Assembly: GCA_018366195.1 (NCBI GenBank)
Contig: JAGZIN010000008.1
Location: 31,306-95,305 of the forward strand
DNA from: Butyricicoccus pullicaecorum
Lineage (GTDB): Bacteria; Bacillota; Clostridia; Oscillospirales; Butyricicoccaceae
Direction: 5' to 3'
DNA length: 64,000 nucleotides
This document shows, in pieces, positions 6,965 through 14,985 of this stretch. Numbering within the stretch: the stretch's first letter is position 1; each line of letters starts with the position of its first letter. The notes under the pieces were generated by a model that ran no database searches, was not told the origin of the DNA, and worked only from the letters and a program-made list of their open reading frames with translations. Made by a program: the position numbers and the translations under genes.

Positions 6965-8086
6965 TTAGAGAAGCAGCGGCTCCTGTGGGATATCGTCCTC
7001 CAGCCATGTTTGATGTTCTGTCAGATGGACGGTAAACATGCGTCCGGCATCACGGTCATATTTCGCCTGATGATATTGGAACAGCATGCGGTTTTGTCCG
7101 ACTGTGCCCAGAATTTCGATTTTGCCGGTAGGGTGGGAGAGTGCATAGCGCAAGGATTTTCCCTGTCCGTTCTGCATGTTCTTCGCCTGCTCTACAATTT
7201 GTATGCCGCGCAGAAATGGCACAGAAAACTGGTTTTTGACACCGGTAACCGGACGGCACTGGAAAACATAGTAGGGAATGACACCCATACGAATCAGACC
7301 GCGCAGTAGCGTGCCCAATACAACACCATCATCGTTGACGCCCTTGAGCAATACAGTCTGATTGCGCACAGGAATCCCGCAGCCCTGCACAGCCTTGATT
7401 GCGGCGTTCGATTGCGGGGTCAGCTCATGCGGGTGATTGAAATGGGTGATGAGGAAGAGCTGCTTTTTCTGGTTGTATTTTTGGAACAGCGCAATGAGGT
7501 CAGGGTCCTCTGTGATACGCTGGGGGAAGGTGACAGGGACACGGGTGCCAAAACGAATCATGTCCAGATGGTCGATTTGACACAGGCGGGATAAATAGTC
7601 CTCCAAAATATCGTTGTCATTGAGCAGCGCATCACCGCCGGAGATGAGGACGTTGCTGATTTCCTTATGTGCTTCGATATAGGCAATCATCTCGTCCAAA
7701 TGCGATGCAATTTCAGCATCAGACAGTCCGACGAGACGCTTGCGGAAGCAGTGACGGCAATACATGGCACAGCGATTGGTCGAGAGAATGAGCGCAGTCG
7801 CATGGTATTTGTGCTGCATACCTGTTACGACGGTATTCGATGCTTCGCCGCTGGTATCAAAGCTGCCGGATAAATCGGTTTCCCGCACAGAAGGGATACA
7901 CATTTTACGAATGGGGTCATCGGGATTGTTCAGGTCAATCAAAGAGAGATAATAGCGCGGAACAGACATGGGGAATTGCTCCAAAATCCGTGCCATTTGT
8001 GCGCTGTCTGCTTGGTTCAGGTGCAGCAGGCTGCTGACCTCCTGCGCAGTATGCAGATTTTCCTGCAAATCACTTTTCCAACTCAT
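6965..8086 (-). CDS. KamA-family (lysine 2,3-aminomutase-like) radical SAM protein
   Basis: The protein (373 residues) belongs to the radical SAM fold with the cluster motif CAMYCRHC (C106, C110, C113), the form used by lysine 2,3-aminomutases. Family blocks include VLISGGDALL and RFGTRVPVTFPQRI. True aminomutases carry a PLP-Lys in a PGGGGK motif; here the matching position reads SHPTGKIEI, so one Lys remains but the glycine loop does not. It is shorter than Clostridium lysine aminomutase (about 416). I infer an aminomutase-like enzyme of unknown substrate. ATG 8086 is preferred because GGAGGTG lies 7 bases upstream, over a longer start at 8101. Monocistronic. Confidence 0.82.
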   Translation of the reverse strand: MSWKSDLQENLHTAQEVSSLLHLNQADSAQMARILEQFPMSVPRYYLSLIDLNNPDDPIRKMCIPSVRETDLSGSFDTSGEASNTVVTGMQHKYHATALILSTNRCAMYCRHCFRKRLVGLSDAEIASHLDEMIAYIEAHKEISNVLISGGDALLNDNDILEDYLSRLCQIDHLDMIRFGTRVPVTFPQRITEDPDLIALFQKYNQKKQLFLITHFNHPHELTPQSNAAIKAVQGCGIPVRNQTVLLKGVNDDGVVLGTLLRGLIRMGVIPYYVFQCRPVTGVKNQFSVPFLRGIQIVEQAKNMQNGQGKSLRYALSHPTGKIEILGTVGQNRMLFQYHQAKYDRDAGRMFTVHLTEHQTWLEDDIPQEPLLL

Positions 8087-8270
8087 TACGCTCACCTCCA
8101 TGGAATTTTGCTTGCGGTTTTACATGCTCAGTATACCATTTTTGCACAAAAAAGGAAAGTAACAGCTTGGAAAAAGTGTGCAATCTGTATGGTATGCTGT
8201 TCAAATCAAGTCGAATTTGATATACTGGAAGCAAATCCATATTTTATAGAAAGATGAGAGGCGAAGGACT

Positions 8271-9425
8271 TTGCAGGATACTTTATTTTATCGTGATGCC
8301 TATGTGCGTGCTTTTGATGCGGTTGTAGCAGATTGTAAGCCGTGTGCGCAAGGATTTGCGGTTGTTTTATCAGAGACTGCCTTTTATCCGGAGGGCGGCG
8401 GACAGCCGGGAGATACCGGAGTTCTGGGTGGCGTGCGGGTATGGGATACCAAGGAAAAAGAGGGACATATCGTACATTTTTGTGATGCCCCGCTGCCGGT
8501 CGGAGAAACGGTTCACGGCGAGCTGGATTGGGAGCGCCGGTTTCGACACATGCAGTCACATACCGGAGAGCATATTTTTTCGGGCATTGCCCATGCGCTC
8601 TATGGCTGTGAGAACGTGGGGTTCCACATGAGTCAGGACTGTGTCACAATCGACCTCAATCGTGCGCTGACCGCCGAGCAGGTTGCCGAAATCGAGCGGC
8701 AGACAAACGAAGCAGTCTTTTCTGATGTGCCAACGATGGTGCAGTATCCGACTCCCGAGGTCTTGCAGACCTTAGACTATCGCAGCAAGAAAGAGCTGAC
8801 GGGAACGGTACGATTGGTGGAAGCAGGCGGGCGGGATTTGTGCGCGTGTTGTGGATTGCATGTGGCGAGAAGCGGGGAAGTTGGGTGTGTCAAGGTTGGT
8901 ATGCAGACCCCGCATCGCGGCGGAATCCGCATGACATTGCGCATCGGTTGGGACGCACTGCGCGATTATGACAAAAAGCAAAGGCAGACCGCTGATATTT
9001 CCCACCTTTTATCTGCGAAGTCTGATGAAATCGTGGAAGCTGTACAGAGAATGACAGAACAGAATGATGCCTATCAGGCGCAGGTGATTGCACTGCATGA
9101 TGAAATTTTTCGTTTGCGGGCACAGGCACTCCCCAAAGGAGCGCCTAAGCTGTGGCAGTTTGCCGAGGGGCTGACTCCTGTGGAAACCAGACGTTTTGCC
9201 GATGTTCTGGCAGGACAGGCAGAGTGGGCAGTCGTATTCACAGATGCTGGAGAAAATCACTGGCAATATGCAGTTTGCAGCCATACACAGGACGTGCGCG
9301 CCATCTGCCAAGCACTCAATACAACATTTCATGGACATGGCGGCGGGAAACCAGCGGTGGTGCAGGGGGCAATCCATGCGACACGTGCGCAAATCGAAGC
9401 ATTTTGTGAGGAATATAGGTTGTAA
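8271..9425 (+). CDS. AlaX-type alanyl-tRNA editing hydrolase with C-terminal DHHA1 domain
   Basis: Stand-alone AlaX proteins hydrolyse mischarged Ser- or Gly-tRNA(Ala) in trans. The 384-residue protein has the N-terminal barrel motif FYPEGGGQPGDTG (about 39-51). The Zn-binding editing core follows with HTGEH (H97, H101) and CCGLH (about 193-197). The C-terminal region after about residue 250 starts with a coiled stretch and ends in HGHGGGKPAVVQGAI, the DHHA1 signature that binds tRNA. The long form with DHHA1 is common in Clostridia. The start is TTG 8271 with GAGGCGAAGG upstream. DUF1653 follows 15 bases later, so the two probably share a transcript. Confidence 0.9.
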   Translation: MQDTLFYRDAYVRAFDAVVADCKPCAQGFAVVLSETAFYPEGGGQPGDTGVLGGVRVWDTKEKEGHIVHFCDAPLPVGETVHGELDWERRFRHMQSHTGEHIFSGIAHALYGCENVGFHMSQDCVTIDLNRALTAEQVAEIERQTNEAVFSDVPTMVQYPTPEVLQTLDYRSKKELTGTVRLVEAGGRDLCACCGLHVARSGEVGCVKVGMQTPHRGGIRMTLRIGWDALRDYDKKQRQTADISHLLSAKSDEIVEAVQRMTEQNDAYQAQVIALHDEIFRLRAQALPKGAPKLWQFAEGLTPVETRRFADVLAGQAEWAVVFTDAGENHWQYAVCSHTQDVRAICQALNTTFHGHGGGKPAVVQGAIHATRAQIEAFCEEYRL

Positions 9426-9440
9426 GGAGGAAACTGGAAG

Positions 9441-9671
9441 ATGCGTGAAATTTATCCGGGGCGGCGCTACCGTCATTTTAAGGGGAATTTATATCAGGTC
9501 ATCTTGATTGCGCACCACTCGGAAACACAGGAGCCGATGGTCGTATATCAAGCGCTCTATGGAGATTATGGATTCTATGTCAGACCGTATGATATGTTTG
9601 CGAGCCCTGTAAATCGAGAAAAATATCCGGAGGCAGAGCAGGAATACCGCTTTGCTCTTGTGGAGGACTAA
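9441..9671 (+). CDS. DUF1653 family protein
   Basis: A 76-residue soluble protein matching the DUF1653 pattern: an N-terminal YPGRRYRHFKGNLYQVI block, then HSETQEPMVVYQALYGDYGFYVRP, and an acidic end. The fold is SH3-like and the biochemical role is unknown. A good AAGGAGG site lies 12 bases upstream. It is cotranscribed with the AlaX gene and closed by the hairpin at 9674-9718. Confidence 0.9.
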   Translation: MREIYPGRRYRHFKGNLYQVILIAHHSETQEPMVVYQALYGDYGFYVRPYDMFASPVNREKYPEAEQEYRFALVED

Positions 9672-9673
9672 AA

Positions 9674-9718
9674 AAACCGCTGCAAAGAGCGTGTGCTGCT
9701 CTCTGCGGCGGTTTCTCT
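9674..9718. terminator. Bidirectional terminator
   Basis: AAACCGCTGCAAAGAGC pairs with GCTCTCTGCGGCGGTTT (two mismatches) around GTGTGCT. A-rich and T-rich flanks on each side fit termination of both convergent genes. Confidence 0.8.
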
Positions 9719-10158
9719 TATTTCATTTCGTCGAGCGGGAGTTCTTCCTTTTCTTCGGGAACGGTATCCGGTTCTTGCGGGGCTTTTTCAACGATGGGGA
9801 TTTCCTCTGCTTCGAAGGGAACCACGTCGGGCTGCGGCTGTTCCGCAGAGGTGGTTTTGGATTGATCAGCGCTGTCTGTTGAGGAATCCAGAATATCCTC
9901 CTTCATTTGTGCCAAACGCAGATTATTTTCTGCAATCCGCAGTTGACAGGCATGGATACGGTCACATTCTGTGGCGAATGCCGCATCGGGCGCATCGCCA
10001 TGCAGTTCAAAGTACATTTTGCCGATTGCAAGATATGCACGGCGCATCGCATCTTCGTCTGCCATGTTGTCGGTTTTGAGCTTTGCGATTGCAACACCGC
10101 TTTGCATCATTTCGGTTGCTTTTCCACGCAAATCATCTAATTTATCGAGTAGAGCCAT
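9718..10158 (-). CDS. Uncharacterised acidic protein
   Basis: A 146-residue soluble protein I do not recognise. The first 85 residues are helical and charged (MALLDKLDDLRGKATEMM at the N terminus, then a repeated Ala/Arg/Leu helix pattern). The last 50 residues are Pro/Glu/Asp-rich and probably disordered. There is no signal peptide or membrane segment and no catalytic motif. ATG 10158 is preferred over 10173 because GGAGG lies eight bases before it. It is a single gene, convergent with DUF1653. The helical head plus acidic tail resembles small cell-envelope or zinc-ribbon-associated proteins of Clostridia, but no Cys pair is present. Confidence 0.7.
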   Translation of the reverse strand: MALLDKLDDLRGKATEMMQSGVAIAKLKTDNMADEDAMRRAYLAIGKMYFELHGDAPDAAFATECDRIHACQLRIAENNLRLAQMKEDILDSSTDSADQSKTTSAEQPQPDVVPFEAEEIPIVEKAPQEPDTVPEEKEELPLDEMK

Positions 10159-10303
10159 AAAACCAGCCTCCAATCAAAGTTTCTTATAAGCTATTGTACA
10201 TGGGTTTGTAGAAAACGTCAAACAAAAAGTGACAAGTACATAAAAAATTAACAAATTGCATAAAACAAAGGTCGAAAAATGGGAAATTGTCACGGACTGT
10301 TGG

Positions 10304-10332
10304 TTGCAAAGGAGAACGGTGTATGGTATGCT
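10304..10332 (+). promoter_or_regulatory. Promoter of the LacI-type regulator gene
   Basis: TTGCAA (10304-10309), a 17-base spacer and TATGCT (10327-10332) form a plausible sigma-A promoter. The operator at 10373-10386 lies about 35 bases downstream of the expected start, consistent with self-repression by road-block. Confidence 0.55.
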
Positions 10333-10372
10333 AACAAAAAGGTGTTTGGCAGTATTTTCACAAATTGAAAAT

Positions 10373-10386
10373 GTGCACGGGCACAC
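10373..10386. promoter_or_regulatory. LacI-family operator copy 1
   Basis: TGTGCACGGGCACA is a near-palindrome (TGTGC/GCACA arms, central CG) typical of LacI-family sites. Its core CACGGGCACA recurs exactly at 11509-11518 and 11607-11616. Confidence 0.65.
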
Positions 10387-10425
10387 GAAAGAGAGAGCTG
10401 GAGAGAGGAAAAGGATAGAGAGTAT

Positions 10426-11445
10426 ATGGCAGTTACTTTACGGCAGATTGCAGAGCTTGCGGGAGTTTCTCGCGGAACCGTAGATCGCGTCATTAACAAT
10501 CGCGGGCATGTCAATGAGGAAGTGGAAGCACGTGTGCGGCAGATTGCGATGGAATTGGGATATGAGCCAAATCCGGTGGGTCAAGCGTTGGCGCGGGCGA
10601 AAACCAACCTGAAAATTGGTTTTTTGGTGCAGTCGGTAGAGACACCGACCATGCAGACCGTGGTAAAAGGGGCAGAGCAGGCGGCAGCCGGATTAAAGGC
10701 ACAGGGGGTAGAGGTGCTGATTCGAAAGCTGGAGTCGCTTGGGGAACGGCGTGAGTTGGACGCCATCGAAGCACTGGTCAAGGAGGGAATCAAGGGGCTG
10801 GCGGTCACGCCCAGTGATTCGCAGGCGGTTTGTGAGGTGCTCGACCGCGTGATTGAAAAGGGGATTCCGGTTGTCACCGTCAATAGTGATGCGCCGCGCA
10901 GCAGACGCATGTGTTTTGTGGGGATAGACAACAGCCGCGGCGGACGGACTGCGGCGGGGCTTGCGCGTTCCATGCTGCCTGCCGGCGGCAAAGTGCTTGC
11001 GCTGTCTGCGCACCCGAATAATCATGGGCATCGTGCGAGATATGTGAGCTTTGCTGAGGAATTGTCAAGAATTGCACCAGATATTGAGCTGTTACCCTTG
11101 CAGCATTGCTTTAATCGAGACGATTACGCCTATGAACTGACGCTCCGAGCACTGGAGGAGAATCCGGATCTCGATGTGATTTATGTCACAGCGCATGGGC
11201 AGCATGGGGCATGCTGCGCGATTGAAAAGGCGGCACGGCATGTGCGCGTGATTGCCTATGATGTGACGCCTCAAAATTGTATGGATTTGGCGGAAGGGAA
11301 AATTGAGTTTGTCATTGACCAGAATGCATTTGTGCAGGGAACACAGCCGATTGAGCTGCTGTATCGCTGCCTGATTTATGGGGAACAGCCAGAAACACCA
11401 GAAATGTACACAGATGTCCTCATAAAAACACGATATAATATCTAA
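10426..11445 (+). CDS. LacI/GalR-type transcriptional regulator
   Basis: A sugar-responsive DNA-binding protein of 339 residues. The N-terminal helix-turn-helix and hinge read LRQIAELAGVSRGTVDRVIN (about 5-24) and ELGYEPNPVGQALARAKT. The rest is a ribose-type periplasmic-binding-protein sensor domain (about 60-335). A ligand would release it from DNA or promote binding. It is flanked by three copies of a shared operator core: one upstream of itself and two upstream of the symporter at 11844. This indicates local regulation of both genes. It ends in a strong terminator. The ligand is unknown; the sensor domain resembles D-ribose/allose-type binders. Confidence 0.92.
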   Translation: MAVTLRQIAELAGVSRGTVDRVINNRGHVNEEVEARVRQIAMELGYEPNPVGQALARAKTNLKIGFLVQSVETPTMQTVVKGAEQAAAGLKAQGVEVLIRKLESLGERRELDAIEALVKEGIKGLAVTPSDSQAVCEVLDRVIEKGIPVVTVNSDAPRSRRMCFVGIDNSRGGRTAAGLARSMLPAGGKVLALSAHPNNHGHRARYVSFAEELSRIAPDIELLPLQHCFNRDDYAYELTLRALEENPDLDVIYVTAHGQHGACCAIEKAARHVRVIAYDVTPQNCMDLAEGKIEFVIDQNAFVQGTQPIELLYRCLIYGEQPETPEMYTDVLIKTRYNI

Positions 11446-11466
11446 CATATTACAACAATATGCACA

Positions 11467-11496
11467 GGACACCCAATAAAGGGGTGTCCTTCTTTT
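11467..11496 (+). terminator. Terminator after the LacI-type gene
   Basis: GGACACCC pairs with GGGTGTCC around AATAAAG and is followed by TTCTTTT. Confidence 0.88.
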
Positions 11497-11503
11497 GTAT
11501 AGA

Positions 11504-11520
11504 GTGTTCACGGGCACATA
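11504..11520. promoter_or_regulatory. LacI-family operator copy 2 (upstream)
   Basis: GTGTTCACGGGCACATA contains the shared 10-base core at 11509-11518. It lies 98 bases upstream of copy 3, nine to ten helical turns, a spacing that permits DNA looping. Confidence 0.6.
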
Positions 11521-11599
11521 AGTCAACGTCGAATCGCATAAAAATAACATCGAATATTTGTATATTTGCATGAAAATTGGTGGAGAATATCTATTTATG

Positions 11600-11628
11600 T
11601 TGCGTTCACGGGCACAAATCGCTATAAT
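11600..11628 (+). promoter_or_regulatory. Symporter promoter with embedded operator copy 3
   Basis: TTGCGT (11600-11605), a 17-base spacer and a perfect TATAAT (11623-11628) make a strong promoter. The operator core CACGGGCACA (11607-11616) fills the spacer, so a bound repressor would block RNA polymerase directly. Confidence 0.8.
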
Positions 11629-11708
11629 GGATATTGCTCACTCTTGTGAATGAAAGAACAATGGAAGCCTTCGGGCAAGCATTGGAACAGAAATTGGTTC
11701 ACACAAGA

Positions 11709-11775
11709 GAAAACAGGAAAGAACCTGTTTTCATTGTGGTATCGGACGGCGGAATTCGATACCGCAGATTTGCGG
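11709..11775 (+). other. Structured 5' leader of the symporter mRNA
   Basis: Three consecutive hairpins lie in the roughly 210-base leader: GAAAACAGG/CCTGTTTTC (11709-11732, loop 6), GGTATCG/CGATACC (11738-11763) and CCGCA/TGCGG (11762-11775). The last two overlap and are mutually exclusive at two bases. No known riboswitch class was recognised. The 398-base gap between the LacI-type gene and the symporter is otherwise filled by its terminator, two operators and the promoter. Confidence 0.4.
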
Positions 11776-11843
11776 CTGACGGGTCATGATGTCCGGCAGC
11801 AAGGGGATTTTAAGCAAAGTAAGCTAGAAAAGAGGATGAAAGT

Positions 11844-13511
11844 ATGAGTCTAATGTTCACCGTGGTAACATTTGTGGCGTTCACTGCATTTGTTGCGCTC
11901 ATTTCTTGGTGGAAAACGAGAGACGATAAGCTGGACACACAGGACGGCTACTATTTGGCTGGCCGTGGACTGACAGGTCCAGTCATCGCCGGCTCTCTGT
12001 TGATGACCAATCTGTCTGCCGAGCAGCTGGTTGGTATGAATGGACAGTCTGTGCGTATTGGTATGAGTCCGATGGGCTGGGAGGTTACTTCTGCCATTGC
12101 GCTGGTCATTCTGGCGTTTGTGCTCATGCCAAAGTATTTGAAAACCGGATTGACTACGGTTCCGGAGTTCTTTGAACAGCGCTACGATGCGGGAACCCGC
12201 CGTCTGGTTTCGCTCATTGTGCTGCTGTCCTATGTTCTGATTATGCTGCCCAATGTACTGTATGCAGGTGCGCAGGTGTTCGTCAACATTTTTGGCATTG
12301 ATGTTGTCATGGCGCAAAAGTTCGGCATGGAGCTGACACAGGCGCGTTTCTGGGCAATTACCATTGTATGTATCGCAACGGCAATCGTAGGATCGCTCTA
12401 CGCAATCTGCGGCGGTTTGAAAGCGATTGCGTTGTCCGACTCCATTAACGGAATCGGTTTGATTCTGGGCGGTATTCTGGTTCCGATTTTTGGTATTCTT
12501 GCGCTCGGTGCCATGAATGGCGGCGGCTTTATGGAGGGCATTGATGTATTCCTGCATACAGACCGCACGCTGCTCAATGCAATTGATGCACCAAACCTCA
12601 ATGAACCATATCTGCCATGGCCTTTGCTCGTGACCGGACTTCTGATTAACAATCTGTATTTCTGGGCAACCAATCAGTCCATCATTCAGCGTGCGTTTGG
12701 TGCAAAGAATCTCAAGGAAGCACAGAAGGGTGCTGTTCTTGCAGGCTTCTTTAAGATTTTGACGCCTCTGATTATTGTCATTCCCGGCATCATTGCGCGT
12801 CTTTTGTATACGAATGTGACCAGCACAAATGGCTGGGGCAATGGTGATATCGCATATCCGATGCTTGTTGCTGATGTTATGCCGAAGGCACTTTTGGGCT
12901 TCTTTGCTGCGGTCATGTTTGGTGCCATTCTGTCCTCGTTCAACTCGATTTTGAACTCGGCATCTACCATCTATGCACTGGATATCCATCGCCCGATGTT
13001 CTCTCCCAATGCGTCTGACACACATATGGTAAAGGTTGGACAGGTATTTGGTACGGTGGTTGCCGTCATTTCAACCATCATGGCACCATTCTTTATGTAT
13101 GCTGCCGGCGTTACAACGGTTGTCAACTCTGCATTTGCAGCGTTTAATACTCCGCTGTTTGTCTGTCTGCTGTGCGGCTTCTTCTGGAAGAAGGTGCCGG
13201 CAAATGCGGCAAAAATCGTTATTCCGGTACATGTTGTGCTGTACTTCCTGCTGCAGTTCGTTCTGCGTTATCAGATTCCGGCGCTGGAAAACATGCACTA
13301 TCTGTACTTTACAGCATTCCTGTTCGTAATCGACATTATCTTGATGGCAATTATCGTAAAGGTAAATCCGCGCCCGACCGATTTTATCCTCAAGGACGCA
13401 CAGGCTGTGGACATGACTCCGTGGAAGAACGGCAAGCTCGTTGCTGGTGTTGTATTGGGTATTATGTGCCTGACCTACGTGATATTCTCTCCTCTTTGTC
13501 TGGGTGCCTAA
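11844..13511 (+). CDS. Sodium:solute symporter (SSS family, YidK-like)
   Basis: A cytoplasmic-membrane Na+-coupled uptake carrier of 555 residues with about fourteen helices. The N-terminal part contains DGYYLAGRGLTGPVIAGSL, then TNLSAEQLVGMNGQ and GMSPMGWEVTSAIAL, a pattern shared with E. coli YidK and sugar-type members. The Na+/substrate region and the block SDSINGIGLILGG follow. It differs from proline (PutP) or pantothenate types. Expression is probably repressed by the adjacent LacI-type regulator through operators 2 and 3. A sugar or sugar-derived substrate is likely, given the regulator and the family. The ribosome site is AGAGGATG upstream. It is monocistronic with a terminator at 13535-13569. 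Confidence 0.9.
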   Translation: MSLMFTVVTFVAFTAFVALISWWKTRDDKLDTQDGYYLAGRGLTGPVIAGSLLMTNLSAEQLVGMNGQSVRIGMSPMGWEVTSAIALVILAFVLMPKYLKTGLTTVPEFFEQRYDAGTRRLVSLIVLLSYVLIMLPNVLYAGAQVFVNIFGIDVVMAQKFGMELTQARFWAITIVCIATAIVGSLYAICGGLKAIALSDSINGIGLILGGILVPIFGILALGAMNGGGFMEGIDVFLHTDRTLLNAIDAPNLNEPYLPWPLLVTGLLINNLYFWATNQSIIQRAFGAKNLKEAQKGAVLAGFFKILTPLIIVIPGIIARLLYTNVTSTNGWGNGDIAYPMLVADVMPKALLGFFAAVMFGAILSSFNSILNSASTIYALDIHRPMFSPNASDTHMVKVGQVFGTVVAVISTIMAPFFMYAAGVTTVVNSAFAAFNTPLFVCLLCGFFWKKVPANAAKIVIPVHVVLYFLLQFVLRYQIPALENMHYLYFTAFLFVIDIILMAIIVKVNPRPTDFILKDAQAVDMTPWKNGKLVAGVVLGIMCLTYVIFSPLCLGA

Positions 13512-13534
13512 GAAATTTTGTACAAAGACAAAGC

Positions 13535-13569
13535 AAAATCCCTGCTGATACAGTCAGCAGGGATTTTTT
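13535..13569 (+). terminator. Terminator after the symporter gene
   Basis: AAAATCCCTGCTGA pairs with TCAGCAGGGATTTT around TACAG, and T residues follow. Confidence 0.9.
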
Positions 13570-13622
13570 GCGTTTGTGCACATCATAGGCAGCGACGAGA
13601 TAAAAAATTTACAGACCGTTTC

Positions 13623-13651
13623 TTGCCGGCTGATGTGAGATTGGATACAAT
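13623..13651 (+). promoter_or_regulatory. Promoter of the DUF6054/phosphoesterase pair
   Basis: TTGCCG (13623-13628), 17 bases and TACAAT (13646-13651), about 55 bases before the start codon. Confidence 0.6.
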
Positions 13652-13707
13652 ATAAAATCATATAGATAAATTTGTAAGTGCAGTATCTTTTGGAAAAGGA
13701 GATTGGT

Positions 13708-14034
13708 ATGGCAAAATTAGAATGGGTTCTGGAGGGTGACCTCGACACATGGGTGTGTAAAATTGAACGGGGAATAATAGATGGAAGTATGTCTGCCTCT
13801 CTGGAGGAGAAAAGCGACTTTCGGGGCAGCAGTGCCAAATGCAGCGTTCGTGTCTTTGAACGGTATAGTTATGTGGGGAGCAACCGTGTGAGTCTCAGTA
13901 TCACGGCATTTCAGGAGGGCAATGGTCCCATTTATTTGTCAGCCATTGCAGCTGGAGGCAGTCAAGCGGTGCTGTTCAAACTCAATACATGGGGAGAAGA
14001 AGCTTTTTTGGACAAGCTTCGAGAGCTGTTATGA
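13708..14034 (+). CDS. DUF6054 family protein
   Basis: A 108-residue soluble protein. Recognisable blocks are GSMSASLEEKSDFRG (about 28-42), CSVRVFERYSYVGSNRVSLS (about 46-65) and a C-terminal GGSQAVLFKLNTWGEEAFL. I recall this pattern from DUF6054, a small family of Bacillota with no known function. The ATG at 13708 follows AAAGGAG, and an upstream in-frame start at 13678 lacks a ribosome site. The stop overlaps the next start (ATGA), so it is translationally coupled to the phosphoesterase. Confidence 0.75.
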   Translation: MAKLEWVLEGDLDTWVCKIERGIIDGSMSASLEEKSDFRGSSAKCSVRVFERYSYVGSNRVSLSITAFQEGNGPIYLSAIAAGGSQAVLFKLNTWGEEAFLDKLRELL

Positions 14035-14861
14035 GAAAATGGTGGTTTATAGGGGCTGTCCTTGCAGCAGCGGTGTGGGTGGTTTGGGGGAATTCCGCCC
14101 TCCAAACGACACGGATTGCCGTGTACACGAAGCGTCTGCCAAAGGTATTTGATGGTTTTTGTGTGGTACAAGTATCCGATTTACACAACACAGTATTTGG
14201 AGAGCACAATCAAAAACTTCTTTCCCGTATACAGGCGGCGCAGCCGAATCTCATTGTGATGACCGGAGATTTGCTGGATTCCTATCATACAGATATGGCG
14301 GCAGCTCTGGAATTTACAGAACAAGCCGTACAGATTGCCCCTTGCTATTATGTGCCGGGCAATCACGAATCCAGAATTTCAGCGTATCCATGGTTTCGAA
14401 ATCAATTGACAGAACAGGGAATCGGGGTGTTGGAAAACCGTGCACTAGAAATTTCCTATCAGGGAGAAACGATTCGTTTGGTGGGGCTTGCCGACCTCAG
14501 CTTTTCAATGCAAGATTCAGCGATAGATTCCAAAGAGATGGTCTCCCGCGCATTGGAACCCCTGATAGAGGAGGATACCTATACCATTCTGCTTTCTCAC
14601 AGACCAGAGCTATTTGACACCTATGCAGCGTCTCAGGTGGATTTGGTTTTTTCAGGACATGCGCATGGAGGGCAGATACGTCTGCCGCTGATAGGTGCTG
14701 TTTTTGCACCCAATCAGGGATTTTTCCCAAAGTATAATGCAGGGATTTATAGAAAAGACAGAACGCAAATGATTGTGAGCAGAGGGCTTGGGAATAGCAT
14801 CTTCCCCATTCGTCTGAATAACCGACCGGAACTCATCGCAGCAACGCTGTATGCACAATAG
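14031..14861 (+). CDS. Membrane-anchored metallophosphoesterase (YkuE/YaeI-like)
   Basis: A calcineurin-type dimetal phosphoesterase of 276 residues with one N-terminal membrane anchor (about 4-20), the catalytic domain probably facing outward. Metal motifs appear in order: QVSDLHN (about 47-53), MTGDLLD (about 77-83), PGNHES (about 107-112), LLSHRPE and SGHAHGGQIRLP (about 210-221), the last typical of YkuE-like phosphodiesterases acting on lipid or cell-wall phosphates. The start overlaps the DUF6054 stop as ATGA. A terminator follows at 14868. The substrate is unknown. Confidence 0.9.
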   Translation: MRKWWFIGAVLAAAVWVVWGNSALQTTRIAVYTKRLPKVFDGFCVVQVSDLHNTVFGEHNQKLLSRIQAAQPNLIVMTGDLLDSYHTDMAAALEFTEQAVQIAPCYYVPGNHESRISAYPWFRNQLTEQGIGVLENRALEISYQGETIRLVGLADLSFSMQDSAIDSKEMVSRALEPLIEEDTYTILLSHRPELFDTYAASQVDLVFSGHAHGGQIRLPLIGAVFAPNQGFFPKYNAGIYRKDRTQMIVSRGLGNSIFPIRLNNRPELIAATLYAQ

Positions 14862-14867
14862 GGCATG

Positions 14868-14901
14868 AAAAAAGACAGCACTGCATCGTGCTGCCTTTTT
14901 T
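14868..14901 (+). terminator. Terminator after the phosphoesterase gene
   Basis: AAAAAAGACAGCAC pairs with GTGCTGCCTTTTTT around TGCATC, with one mismatch in the stem. Confidence 0.85.
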
Positions 14902-14985
14902 CGTGTTTTGTGTGAAAATCTATATGGAATCACGGGAACAGAGAAAAGGAGAAGATGGTTCCCGTGGGAACAGAGAGGATACTGA

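Noticed and set aside
11650..11847. 65-codon open frame ending ATGA on the symporter start (possible leader peptide)
   Set aside because: No clear ribosome site and the peptide looks random; its overlap with the start codon may be chance. Kept only as a remark in the leader finding.
11850..13025. 391-codon open frame antisense to the symporter
   Set aside because: Its composition (Arg/Asn/His-rich) and lack of ribosome site or promoter mark it as a shadow of the real gene.
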